From contig JBCNJP010000003.1 in the NCBI GenBank assembly GCA_039602395.1, positions 65,896,278 to 65,960,277 of the forward strand: a stretch of DNA of 64,000 bases. The letters are read 5' to 3'. The position numbers and the translations under genes are program-made. A model generated the notes under the pieces. The model was given only the letters and a program-made list of their open reading frames with translations. It did no database searches and was not told the origin of the DNA. This stretch comes from Deinandra increscens subsp. villosa (taxonomy: Eukaryota; Streptophyta; Magnoliopsida; Asterales; Asteraceae). How positions within the stretch are numbered: the first letter of the stretch is position 1; the number at the start of each line of letters is the position of its first letter. Below, one piece after another: positions 21,600 through 32,730 of the stretch.

Positions 21600-22493
21600 C
21601 TCCGGAAGAGCCTACATCGGCCTACTTCCCTTTCACCTTGGCAAGATAATCAGGGCAGTTTCGTCTCCAGTGCCCATCTTGTTGCCTTCGAAGCACTGGC
21701 GGTCATCTTGCGGCGGTGCCTTCAAAGCCCTTGACTTGCCCTTTCCGGTGCCACTAGAACCTCTAGTAGCAGTGCCTTAGCCTTTCTTCCTTTGCCCAGG
21801 TTTCCTCTAAGCCTCAGGTTTCTTGATACATTCGGATCGCATGGCGAGCACACCATTTGACTTGCCTTTGTTGTTGTTATTGCTGAGAAAATTAATCTCA
21901 GCAGTTTTCAGAATACCGTGAAGCTCGGTCACTGTCTTAACCAGGCTGTTCATATTAAAATTGATCTGGAAGGGAGTGAACATGCTGGAAAGAGGGTGAA
22001 GGATCACATCCGTCGCCATTTCATAAGGAATGACGTAATCGAGCTTCACAACTCGGTCGATGCAGCCTTTCATCTTAAGGACATGGGCACTGATAGGGCC
22101 ACCTTCAGCCATTCGACAAGTGATGAGCCTGACAACAGTTTCATAGTGTTCATGTCGGGCATGGGTTTCAAACATGCCCTTTATTTCCCCGATCATCTGA
22201 AACGTCGTCTTGTCAACCATGCTCTTCTGAATATCAGTAGACATGGTGGCCAACATGAGACACATCACTGAATTAGCATCCTTCTTCAGTGCCTCGTGAG
22301 TGATGCGTGAAGCGGCAAAGCCATTTGCCGGTGCGTCCCGCACTTCCTGTTCCAACACGTGGAGCTTGTTGGCCATTTGCTGGACAATTTTCAGATTACG
22401 ATGTCAGTTGAGGAAATTGGTGTCATCAAGTTCCTCTTTCTCAAGGAGAGACTTGAGCTGGAAAACCTCGTAGCTTGCAACAAGTGCAGCCAT
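21600..22493 (-). pseudogene. Ty1/copia gag (copy B), disrupted
   Basis: The minus-strand start at 22493 reads MAALVASYEVFQLKSLLEKE. After an in-frame TGA near 22403 it continues with NLKIVQQMANKLHVLEQEV, MCLMLATMSTDIQKSM, ETHARHEHYETVVRLITC and GILKTAEI, which follow the order of plant copia gag. The zinc knuckle region (QCFEGNK, then a frameshifted NCPDYLAKVKGK-like end) at about 21700-21630 is broken. Protease, integrase, RT and RNase H are absent to the left, where the 2.2-kb repeat lies. The primer-binding site upstream at 23940 confirms orientation. Confidence 0.75.
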
Positions 22494-23939
22494 CAACAAT
22501 AGGTAATTCGGTTTAGTGTTTTGATGTAGTATTCGTATTAAAAAACGACAAGCAAATCTTGAATAGGAATCTGGGAAGCCGATTAGTAGTCGACCCACAA
22601 AGGCAACGTTAAGTGAAATCACCAGTCAACTAAGTAATCGGATGGACAACGATTGTCTATTGTGAAAGCCAGTCACAACTCCTGTTTATGAGGCTTTTAC
22701 GAATTAATTTGGGAAATACGTTTAGCCTCATCCATGCCAATTTTGTCTACGAATAACCTGATGTACGGTATTAAAATACTCCAATACACAAGGTACTCGT
22801 AAAGAAAATAATAAATGTCCTTTGTGGTTAATGTGCATGCACGGTGTTGAAATACTCTAATGCACACACCTTCGAAGATGCCCTGAACACCAAGTGCGGT
22901 GTTGAAATACTCCAACACTGATGCATCGGTAAATATGTTCCAAGTTAGACTTAACTAGGATGACATAATCTATCCATTTTGCGGCTTACCAGATAGGATT
23001 ATTTAGTCAATGTTTTAATTAATTAAACGTTTGACTAAGCTTACTTATAAACCATATCTCACTTGGGAGAGTCAATTTAATAACCTCTTTATTAAAGATT
23101 ACGTGTCGCGAGGCAATAACCAATTGTTTAAAAGTTTTATATCAAGGATCTAAAAAATCGAGACCACAGTCGAATAAAATTGGTTATAGAATTTCGAGTC
23201 TTAATTAATTTTAGGACTCAAATCAGTTGATTGTAAAACTGTTTTAACCGTTTAAACCTTAGTTTGGAGTTTTAGTTGGTGCGTTAAGCGAGTTAAGACA
23301 AGCAACCAAAATGTACATGCAAATAAACACATATTCAGCTTAAGAGGTTTCGACATTATCAGAGCCTAATGACAATGTTGAAGAAGGTCTGGGACAAAAG
23401 TAAAATCAACCATAAGGATGAGTCTTGAAAAGTCATCTGGTCGACACTAACGCTCCCACTGTCTTCATAAGCTCTTCTTAATTGACTGGAATTCTTCGGC
23501 CTCCCGGTTGTGGATACTTGCCATACTAGGAAGTGTCCTTAGATAAGAACACTCGCCATGATGGGGTAGTCGCATCAGTGCTCGTCACGTTCGTCTAGGG
23601 AGAAGGTGAGCATTCACAAGAAAATAGAATAAAAACCTAATCTATTTTGATACAACTTTTGAACCCAAAAACCAAGTGGGCCAATCCAAAACCAAAATGC
23701 AAGTGGGCCAAAAATGGGCCAAACCAAACACGACAACCAATCACAACCGTAACATGGGTCTAGCCAAATATGCGCGTTAAATAATCAATTAAGGAATTGA
23801 AAATGTTTGGTGGAATCAAATCGACCAAACATGTAGAAAAGCAAATCGTTTAACTTTCGCGACTTTTGGGTTTTTAACACCAGTTCACGAAATCCACCGG
23901 TTTAGAACCGACCGGTCAGTGTTTGCGTGTGGTGATCAA
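22494..23939 (-). other. Long untranslated leader of copia B
   Basis: About 1.4 kb separates the gag start from the primer-binding site. It contains only short frames and no recognised domain. Its length is unusual for a copia leader and may include an inserted or captured segment. Confidence 0.4.
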
Positions 23940-23952
23940 GGCTCTGATACCA
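23940..23952 (-). promoter_or_regulatory. Primer-binding site, initiator-Met tRNA type
   Basis: The minus strand reads TGGTATCAGAGCC, the standard complement of the plant initiator tRNA-Met 3' end used by many LTR retrotransposons. It follows a CCTAACA-type LTR end by one base. Confidence 0.85.
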
Positions 23953-23953
23953 C

Positions 23954-25248
23954 TGTTAGGTTACGACAGTGGTATACAGGTGCCCGGTGACTTTAAAAAA
24001 ACTTTACATTTAATTAAAACATTACCAACCAGGTTTTAGCAAATCAGAGTTAAAACGGATTAAACCGGTAATCTGTTACGCAGTGGAATAAGCGAGTTTA
24101 CTTATTAAACGCGTAAACCATAAGTGTCATAATAATCGTGCAACAGGATCACGATCACCAAAAGCCACAAAAACACCTATTCGCGTTAAACCGGTTAACG
24201 CGAAATAAATAACGATAACAAGATCGAAATAATATAATCTAAACTAAAACGGAGTTTAGATATACCTTGGCGGTGTTGAACAAATGCTTAAGACACTGAG
24301 TTTCAATGAACGAAGCACTAGGTTGAAACGAACCACTTTCGATCTCCAACGGTTGTCGCGTATCGCGATGATTCTCGTAGTCCGGTGTCGCGTACGGCTG
24401 CGGGACTGCGTTTATGACACATGGTCATTACGCATCGCGAGAGTACACTTTGACTTACATCGCGTCTCACGAGAGTACGAGATCAATCGGAACAAGTCCC
24501 ATTGCAACAGAAGACGGCGCACATCGAAAAGCATCGGGCTCGCGTCGACATGCGACAGACATGCGACGGCAGGCGAGCGGCGGTAGTGGTGGCGGGTGAC
24601 GACGACGGCGAGCGATGGCGACGATTTGCACGGTGGTGATCGTCTATTTTGCGGCGGCAATTGGCGGCAAACCGAGTGGCGGATCAAGGCGTACAAGGCG
24701 TCGATCTCTAACCATAAGGTGGTCTACGGACGTTGACTGACGAAATGCCCTAACTAGCAACGAGCACCAAGATACGGTGGCTCGAAGATGGCCAACGGAC
24801 TATCGGTGGCGGGGATCGGCATGGAACGGCTAATGCCGTTTTCTCCTTTTGGAGTTCCGTCGAGAGGAAGAACCAAAAGGAGAATTCTTCTCCTTTTCTT
24901 CTTGCAGCCATCGAACCAAAAAAAAAGGTTATTAGGGTGTAACCCCTAATCATCTAATACTTATTAGATGTCCGGCTCGTCTCGAATATAAAGCCATTTC
25001 CGTACGCGAGCCCACGGGCCAACGTTAGTAAAATATTAATAACTGAAAACTCGACCGTGAATTTAAATAAAACAGCTTTTATTCAAATATCGTTCACCTC
25101 ATTATTATTAAGCTCGTTAATAATAATATTATTGATTATTAATTATTTATAACTAGTTCAATCATTCTATTTCTCGTGTCTGTAGTTCGAAGTGATCCAA
25201 TCAAACACATAGTGAGTTTGGGTAAGGCCTTACACTTAACACTCGGAA
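23954..25248 (-). repeat. Candidate 5' LTR of copia B
   Basis: The plus strand begins TGTTAGG, giving the minus strand a CCTAACA terminus beside the primer-binding site. A minus-strand TATA-like element (CTTTATATTC) sits at about 24986-24994, so the segment between it and 23954 would be R-U5. The outer boundary is uncertain; I set it where the 2.2-kb repeat starts. A 3' partner was not found. Confidence 0.45.
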
Positions 25249-27473
25249 CTCACGAAAGGGCCCACGATGTCTAGCTGTTGCATTATTAGCGCAAGAGTAC
25301 AAAATCCCATCTTGACTACATACAGCTCCCACTAAGCTTCAGATCCATTCCCAAAAGTAGCCCTTACTACTGGCTTACGCGACAGCGTTAGACTACAATC
25401 AAAGAACACTCTTTGGCAAACGAGAGGTAGCATATGTATCTCAGGTCAAAGGACACTATTACCATTCAATAAAATTCGTCTTGTTATTAAATCTATAAAG
25501 ACAATTTGATACAAGTTACGTCACAACGCCATTCCCTAATGAGGTCTGTGAGTCTGGATAGTCAGCCGTTTGAGTCCAGAGTCAGAATAATCATAGATTA
25601 GTTTTGTTCCCACAAATTAGATCGACTACATACGGTTTTAGAGTATTTCACAAAATATTCATGGATGTTTAAAACATATAAAATTCGAACACATTTTGCA
25701 GAATTCGAAACCTGCATCTAACCCTTTAGATCAGATCGAATGATTTAGTGCAAATGTTAAGGTTCGACATCCCAACACTAAAGTAGAACATCAATGTAGG
25801 GTAGAATTCAGGTACTATATACTAGTATTAACTCATTGATCAAACTTGGTCAATAGAACTGTGAATTCTATGCCACGTTCTTTGCCTGTGTTTTGGTTTT
25901 GCCCGTTTAAGTTGTTTAATTAGTTTTGGTGTTTCTCATGAAAAACAAAGGTACTTAAGTGAATTTGAACGCGTGATAAAACTTGTGCCCTTGGTATGCA
26001 TATGGATTATTGTGATATCTTAATAGCATGTTGATTCATTATCAATATAATCAAAATGACCTTCTTCGAATGTACCCTTACATTCATTATTCAAAACTTT
26101 CACTTAAGATGGCTTGTTGTTCGGTGAGTATACTCGAGTACTCATCATGAACATTTGTCATCATCAAGTCAAGTTGAGATGATTCGGTTTTCCAGCTTGT
26201 GTCGTTGTGTAACTCTTTATAGTGACACTCATGGAACATCCCTATGTTGGATAGTTCTCTTTTTATAATTAGTATGACACGACTCGTTTCAAGAAAATGA
26301 ATTTATCTCAGGATGCCATTCCTGAGATAACTTCAATTGTGTGTGGCTCTTGAAACTTGGAGATAAGCTGAGGCTTCATTACAAGTTTAAATCAGTAAAC
26401 TTTAATGAACATCGGATCAACACAAAATCGTTATCCCGATAAAAATTAGTGGTTATGCTCCCACTAGACGCTGCATTTTTATAATCATATTTCTTTCAAA
26501 CCGTTAGGATATTGTTTTGCAAGAGAACTCTTAGCAAACATACTTGGTTTCCGAGAACGAGGTTATTTAGTTTCATAAACACAGTATGACTCTAAATTAA
26601 TTAATATCCAATTGTCATGTCACATACATGAGTTAGCAAGATGAAATTAAACTCCCAGAGTTTGATGGTATGCAAGATACAATCATCTTTGCTTTTAAAA
26701 GGTATTGCGTGCTAGACGCCCTGATGATTATCCTATCAGAGTATCGAGTCTGATTTAGGATTGTGAATTCAATCCAATGACCAACCAATAATGGAAGATT
26801 TTATACAAGTAAAATCTACATTAAGTTCCATTTGGAATTATCAGTCATTTAGAATGCTAACATGTTTTCACTATAGCACCAACGTTTGTTGTGAAAAGAT
26901 GTTTATCTAATGAGTCTTGAATAATTACAGGAGTCATAATGCATTTTCCGGTAATTCCTATTGAAATCAAGTTTCTTTGATAAGGAATTTAGATGTCCAT
27001 GTATCAAGTGCAAAACTCAATTTGGTCTCCCGCAAGACTTCCTCTTGGAACCAATTTGAGTCGCAATTGATCGGTGAGGAAGTGATTCATGGGTATAAGG
27101 TGTGAATGAGGGACATAGGCATGTCTTGAGTCAATGTGTTTATTAGTTTCCAATATGAAACTCAATCCTCATAATGTAAGCAACATGTGCTTATCAGGAT
27201 TCTAACACATATGAGTACAAGCTAGTTGCAGTCTTTGACTTTCAAGGTGTTGTTCGTATATATCTTTTCATGGCCTGCACAAGACTTAGTGCATTTATAT
27301 AACATAATCATACAGGTGATTATGTTACATAAGTAGCGTTGGTGACTTAAACTTTTACAAACAAGCGTTTGAACTTAGCAAAGGTCCTATTGTTTGAGTT
27401 GACGAAATCAAGCAAGTGATTTCATAAAAGTTCAATCTGATTTAATGAATTTTCAAGCTACGCAATTTATAAC
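25249..27473. repeat. 2.2-kb repeat, copy B (uninterrupted)
   Basis: An uninterrupted version of the sequence split at 12484-13162 and 19688-21070. It shows the pre-insertion site for LINE L5 (25942 to about 26031). It has no open frame of note and its nature is unknown; it may be the internal or U3 region of a non-autonomous LTR element. It is cut at 27473 by the LTR that starts TGTTGG. Confidence 0.85.
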
Positions 27474-27938
27474 TGTTGGTCCGATATCAACAACCGTTCA
27501 CGATATTCTATCAATCACGAGTGCGGAATCCAAGTGATTGATTGATTCAATATAAGAGATGAGAAGAATACCAAGAAAACGATTAATAAACGATAAAAAC
27601 CTGATCTTGCACACAAGATGAACTTTTCGGGTACAAATCTTTAAATCGTAAATGGATCTCTCTCTCTAGTTTAAGATTGCGATCTTAAACTCCCTTACTC
27701 TTTTTCTCTAAAATCGTAATCTCAAGGGTTACTAAATGAGGAGGTCTAGTGGGGTATAGATAGTCCCCCATTGGGTTTACTATTGGGCCCCTTGTGGATC
27801 TTAAACCCAAGCCCAAGCCCATATCTAATAGTAAACTAGTCCAAACATATAAAACAAACTATCATACGATTCTAATGAAACCTTCTAAGCCCAGCCCAAC
27901 TTATTTAATATTACAAGTCTCATAATATAGCCTCTACA
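27474..27938 (-). repeat. LTR (3' LTR of a minus-strand element)
   Basis: On the minus strand it runs from TGTAGAGG to GGACCAACA, with TG...CA ends and a length of 465 bp. The polypurine tract lies immediately outside its U3 end. The LTR at 63066-63462 is the same family: it has the same polypurine tract, a related start (TATAGGGCTATATT against TGTAGAGGCTATATT) and a related end (TTCCGCACTC, then TCGGACC(T/A)ACA). Confidence 0.75.
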
Positions 27939-27950
27939 ATCTTCCCCTAG
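27939..27950 (-). promoter_or_regulatory. Polypurine tract
   Basis: The minus strand reads CTAGGGGAAGAT directly before the LTR start. The same string precedes the LTR at 63066. It would prime plus-strand DNA synthesis. Confidence 0.75.
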
Positions 27951-28697
27951 GCTTGTGATAATAAATGTCTTCGATCTTGAAATTCTTCTTCATGACTGGC
28001 TGGCAAAGATGATGATGAAGATTCTTTTCGCATAAATCTTCAATGGGTTTCATGACAGGCACTTGGGACTTCCTCTTGATCAGCATCAGCTCGAACTTCT
28101 TGAAATGAACAAGTTAATGAGATGGAGGATTCTCATTGACTTGCTTCTTTTGAAAGAACTGGTTCTTGCTGAATCTTCGGTAACTGTCTTGAATCTCTAA
28201 AAATTAGAGGTAAAATTTTGAAAACCTCTAATTCTTCAAGAACTTGATTGTTGATCTTCAAACTTCATGATCTTTGACTGCTCTCTGTATCATTTCTTTA
28301 TCAAAGATTGACTTGAAATCTTCAGCTTCCCCCAAACATGTGAGCATTTTCTTTGAAAGACTTTTGAAGCTTTTGAAAACTTGTAAAGACACCAACAACT
28401 TCCCCTGAACAGTTGCTTTTCAGATGGAAGTCTTGTCCGGCTGGTTTTTTTAACTTTGAGCAGCAGCAGCATCAGCAACATCTTTCTATTATCAACCTGA
28501 CTGACACACATTTGAAAAAATAAACTCCACCAGACATTTGATGACCGGTCTTTGGGTTAGAAGGTAATTAACATTGTAAAAACCCAATTATCATCTGTTC
28601 AGTTGATGATAATATGTATTTTAACCAAAAACCCAAAGTTAATTATCATCTGTTTAGTTGATAATAATTAACCTCCCCTGAACCCAAGACCTCTAAA

Positions 28698-29031
28698 GAC
28701 TTCCCCTTAGCTGATAACTTCCCCTCGGCTAAGGACTTCCCCTGAGATAATACATATTATCTTCGAGTTCCCTTCAGATACTATGTATTATGAAAGTCTT
28801 TTCATTAGATAATAAGTATCATCCTCGAGTTCCCTTCGGATAATACTTATTATCCTCTCTCAAAGACTTCCCCTTAGCTGATTACTTCCCCTCAGCTAAG
28901 GACTTCCCCTGAGATAATACATATTATCTTCGAGTTCCCTTCAGATACTATGTATTATGGAAGTCTTTTCATTAGATAATAAGTATCATCCTCGAGTTCC
29001 CTTCGCATAATACTTATTATCCCCTCTCCTT
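28698..29031. repeat. Tandem repeat, two units of about 167 bp
   Basis: Two nearly identical units (28698-28864 and 28865-29031). Each contains GACTTCCCCTTAGCTGAT, ACTTCCCCTGAG and paired ATAATACATATTAT / ATAATACTTATTAT dyads. It lies in the noncoding 3' internal part of the minus-strand LTR element. Confidence 0.85.
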
Positions 29032-30736
29032 CCCTAAAAATTTGGCAAGATCTATCGGGGGCATACTGACATGCATTAAAACCCATAAAAACACATTTTG
29101 ACTTCTCAAATTAACCTGGCCAAGACGTAAACACAACCAAAAAGAACTAAAGACTCACACACGAAAGATAAAAATAAACTAATACTTACCAATATCAAAC
29201 ATGAGAAAGTTTACAAGGAATCAAACCGTATGAATCTGACTGAGGAACCCTTTTCAGCTTCAGTTACTCGACTAGTCCAGGTGATTGCCAGTATGTTTGT
29301 CCGCTTTAAACTCAGACCCGTTTAAACCCAACCAAATGCATCATGCTTAATAGATTACTAACTACCAGCATGTTTAATCGTCCCCACACCCAATTGTACA
29401 TAGCAAAACCTACCCAACCTCAGAGTTTATTGAGGATTCACAAACCCCCAACTTGAGGAACCATGCAACACCGTTATGACTACCACTTATTTCATTAACC
29501 ATCAGTTGGTGAATAGGTCCGGCCGCATAAGCACGCAAAGAAGACCAAACTGAATGATTATTTTATTTTCTTCTCTTTTTCTTTTCTTTTTCATTTCTTT
29601 TTCTTTTCTTTTTCTTTTCTTTTCATTATGTGGTGTAGTCATAATAGCAGAAACATGGCATGTGAGAGAGTGAATACTAGGTATAATTACCACTCTCAAC
29701 CCGTTTTTGCTAGGACTCAATTTTTTAAACCATGCAAACTGAGATGGGAAACTACGCATATATATATTTTAAGTTCGTTGCACTTACATTGGTGGTCATA
29801 AGATTAGGTCGAGCCTACCGAGCATATCACCGTGAAGCTTGCTTTTCACTTCCGCTTTACACGTGTCAGTCATCTCCAATCCGGACATATTTCACTTCCC
29901 ATAGCTTTCTTAGAAACAGACACAAAGAAACTATTAAAAATTGAAAAGCACACTATTTTTTAGGGGTCAACTTTTTCTTTATCTTTACATTTCTTCCCCT
30001 TGCTTTTTGATTTTGAATGTCACAACTTTTGTGAACATATTTTTTTTAAGACACGAACACGTAAGCAAAGCAAATAACTTCACACACATCTGGGCAAGCT
30101 AACCTTCAAAGTATGGATTTGAAATTTTTTTAGAAAATTGGGTTTTATAGCATGAATACCTCATTGTTTTAAAAAAAAATTGAACAACCAAGCACCAACT
30201 AAAAATTTTAAGGAATTTGGTTTGACACAAACACCCTTTACCGCTTCATCAAACAAACAACCAAGTTAAGAACAGTACCTTTCATGCTGAATTTGACCTT
30301 TTACCTCTCAAGGAAACATATCCTTCATAAAAAATTGCTTGTCATGACATGAAGATACGTTTCCTAAACTGTGCCTGGAACAATCACTTAGCAACAAACA
30401 AATTAATAATAAAAAAGTTAGTGATAATCCTCCTTGACTGTTCCTGCACATAGTGAGAAATTAGTTAGCCAATGGTACCCAGACCATTGTTTTTCTGGGT
30501 ACACCTGAGGAATCAATAAACGATACTTAATTCGGATGGTTTTCTTTATTATCAAATTTAATCATCGTCATTAACTCAAATATAAGGGGTTAGAGAATTC
30601 GTATGGGTTGATAATGATGTATCATATTTAATCAACCATTCACCACCATCATGATGATGCATGATCATGTATCATGATGTTAATTAAAGACGACGCTTAA
30701 GAGTGTAGTACCGAATGCTTGGTTTCAAGTACACCG
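29032..30736. other. Noncoding, with pyrimidine microsatellite
   Basis: No gene recognised. Positions 29564-29627 are a CTTTT/CTTTTT microsatellite; the lysine- and glutamate-rich frame opposite it is an artefact of that repeat. The remainder is AT-rich and probably derives from the adjacent LTR element. Confidence 0.5.
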
Positions 30737-30952
30737 TATTTATGATTTAGCATTCATTATGGTGTCACAATTGTGTCATTGCTCAACTTTTAGTGATATA
30801 TAGATAGATAATAAATAACAATAATAAATGATATAATAATTAATTTAAACCTTTCAAGTTCTTAACCTTATAATTATTAATTATCTATATATATATATAA
30901 AAGTTGAGCAAAGACACTATTTTGCACCTTCATAAATGCTAAATCATAAATA
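30737..30952. mobile_element. Small inverted-repeat element (MITE-like)
   Basis: Arms at 30737-30792 and 30898-30952 are imperfect inverted repeats of about 55 bp (TATTTATGATTTAGCATT at the outer ends, CTCAACTTTTA at the inner ends). Weaker inverted similarity continues outward by about 20 bp (GGTTT(C/A)AAG). The loop is AT-rich and noncoding. No clear target duplication was found, so the element class is open. Confidence 0.55.
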
Positions 30953-31105
30953 CATTTATGCTTAAACCATACTAAGTCATTCATACATTAACAAAAAAAA
31001 GGTCATACAATCATCATCATTATATATATAGATAATAAATAATCATAATAAATGATATAATAATTAATTTAAACCTTTCAAGTTCTTAACCTTATAATTA
31101 TTAAT
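30796..31105. repeat. Direct repeat pair of about 88 bp
   Basis: The AT-rich loop of the inverted-repeat element (about 30796-30885) is repeated at about 31018-31105. Both share ATAATTAATTTAAACC, TTTCAAGTTCTTAACC and TATAATTATTAATTA. The second copy lies outside the right arm. Confidence 0.8.
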
Positions 31106-31388
31106 TATAATAATAAACATCATAATAATAGTGATGATATCATAAATAGTATAATAATAATAATTTTTTGGAGTACTTGCAACTCCTAATATAGATAATA
31201 AAGAGGATCCTTTGAAGTTCTTGCAACTCCATGTTAATTAATTATTCACACATGTTTTCTAATCCTATATAAAGGAATCCGAACCTCATTTATTTCTCCC
31301 CCACCTGCCATCTCCAAAATCGTGTAAGTTCATTCTTTTCAATTTCTATTTTGTTGCTATTTAGTCTTTGTTAATGACCATATCCTTT

Positions 31389-31531
31389 TTTTTCCGGCGG
31401 GAAAAAAATGTACCGTCGGAAGCTAATACCCGAGGATCATGATATTGATTCCGACGTGAAAAAAATGTAGCGTCGGAACGTTAGACTTTTATGGCTTTGT
31501 CCGGCATGAATAAAATGTAACGTCGACGGCT
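31389..31531. repeat. Three hairpin-forming repeats
   Basis: Three related units are spaced about 52-57 bp apart. The best (31449-31478) has perfect arms TTCCGACG and CGTCGGAA around GTGAAAAAAATGTAG... The first (31392-31421) has arms TTCCGGCGG and CCGTCGGAA. The third (about 31500-31529) is degenerate. They lie between a TATA-like CTATATAAAGG (about 31266) and a small open frame at 31538. Confidence 0.65.
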
Positions 31532-31537
31532 AATGGG

Positions 31538-31900
31538 TTGTACGTTTATTTTTTTGGGATTCATCGTATTTGTCATTTTATTATATTAATTGTCTTTCAA
31601 TTTACTTCTTTGATTTCGTGTTTCTGTGCTTCGATTTCTACTCAATTGAACTGTGTTACCGACCATCAAACGGCGCTTGGAAGGCGAGTTCATCAAGCGA
31701 TTGAAAGATTAGTTGCATGTTCATCAAAGGACTATTGGAGTTCAAATCAACACGATTGGATATGCGATTCCCCAAAGGAAAATTACGATTTTAGGTTAGT
31801 ATGTTTCATACAATTAATCACAATTGTTTGTCGATTTACCCTACTCTCACTTCTTTCCTTTAGGTTGGATTCTCTCTTTTTGTATCACTTGCAGCCTTAA
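31538..31900 (+). CDS. Hypothetical small protein or first exon
   Basis: An open frame of 120 codons starting MYVYFFGIHRICHF. The first 35 residues are hydrophobic, like a signal or membrane segment; the middle (TDHQTALGRRVHQAIERL) is soluble in character. A good splice donor, TTTTAG followed by GTTAGTATG, occurs at about 31794, so only the part up to there may be coding. No family was recognised. An upstream TATA-like box and a LINE inserted 60 bp downstream make a broken host gene possible. Confidence 0.25.
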   Translation: MYVYFFGIHRICHFIILIVFQFTSLISCFCASISTQLNCVTDHQTALGRRVHQAIERLVACSSKDYWSSNQHDWICDSPKENYDFRLVCFIQLITIVCRFTLLSLLSFRLDSLFLYHLQP

Positions 31901-31961
31901 TGAGATAATTTCATTAAGCTGGGTTAACTTCAATGGGTTAATTTCAATCATGGTTGATCTT

Positions 31962-32625
31962 TTTTTTTTGGGTAAAGGGTTACCCCGGTGATTTTATAAA
32001 ATACAAAACCAGATAAGTACAAGTAGTAGAGTGAGGTCTCTACTAGTTCTCAAGAGGGGCATACCCCTCAAGAGTTAAGCACATCAACAAAGAAACCAAA
32101 AAAGGAGAACAACTAGCTACAAACTAGAAACACAAACAATTGAAATGAAAATTAGCCTCCATCATCAAAGTTTTTGTCACCATGGATACCCCACTCCTTC
32201 AGTACAGCTCGAACACTAGCATTATCCCGACACTTCATGCCCATGATCTTGTACCTTACATCTTCCAGAATAGTCGCTGCCACCTTATCAGGGGGACGGG
32301 CTTGCATATTATGGAATCGAAGGTTTCTCTCCCTCCACACGTGATACACAGAAGCAGCAAAAGCCAATTTGTAGGTAATATGGATCAGCTTGTTCGAAGT
32401 AGATATTGACACAAGCCAGTTGACAATGTCAATCCAATCCTTAGGAACCAGAGTCCGAAATTTTGTGGTCACCACCTCCCACACTTTACACGTAAAAGAG
32501 CACTCAAAGAAGAGATGAGCATGGGATTCTGAGTTAGCATAGCATAGATGACAACACATCATATCCATACAACCCTTTTTCAAATTCCAGCCAATTTTAA
32601 CAAATTAAGATCAACCAAATTAAGA
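31962..32625 (-). mobile_element. 5'-truncated LINE L6 with target duplication
   Basis: The poly(A) appears as T from 31962. Tail stems are AGTAGAG/CTCTACT at 32025-32044 and GAGGGG/CCCCTC at 32054-32069. ORF2 C-terminus (32152-32594) reads GWNLKKGCMDMMCCHLCYAN, HLFFECSF, VYHVWRERNLRFH and ends DDGG. LINE sequence stops at about 32594. The 18-bp target duplication TCAATCATGGTTGATCTT lies at 31944-31961 and 32626-32643. Positions 32595-32625 are filler that includes an inverted copy of the right flank. Confidence 0.9.
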
Positions 32626-32730
32626 TCAATCATGGTTGATCTTAATTTGTTAAAAATTGACGGTTTCATGTCGGATTATTAATGAAGACCATCAACACCA
32701 TTAACAGCACCATGCATATTCATTCTCTAA

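Noticed and set aside
23940..23952. A tRNA gene at the TGGTATCAGAGCC motif
   Set aside because: Only the tRNA 3'-end complement is present, with no cloverleaf; it is a primer-binding site.
24284..24696. Arg-rich short frames on both strands
   Set aside because: They lie in the presumed R-U5 of a minus-strand LTR and arise from GC-rich sequence, with no homology.
28698..29031. CRISPR-like spaced repeats
   Set aside because: Plant DNA, only two long units with no unique spacers; an ordinary tandem duplication.
29502..29759. Lys/Glu-rich minus-strand frame
   Set aside because: Product of the CTTTT microsatellite.
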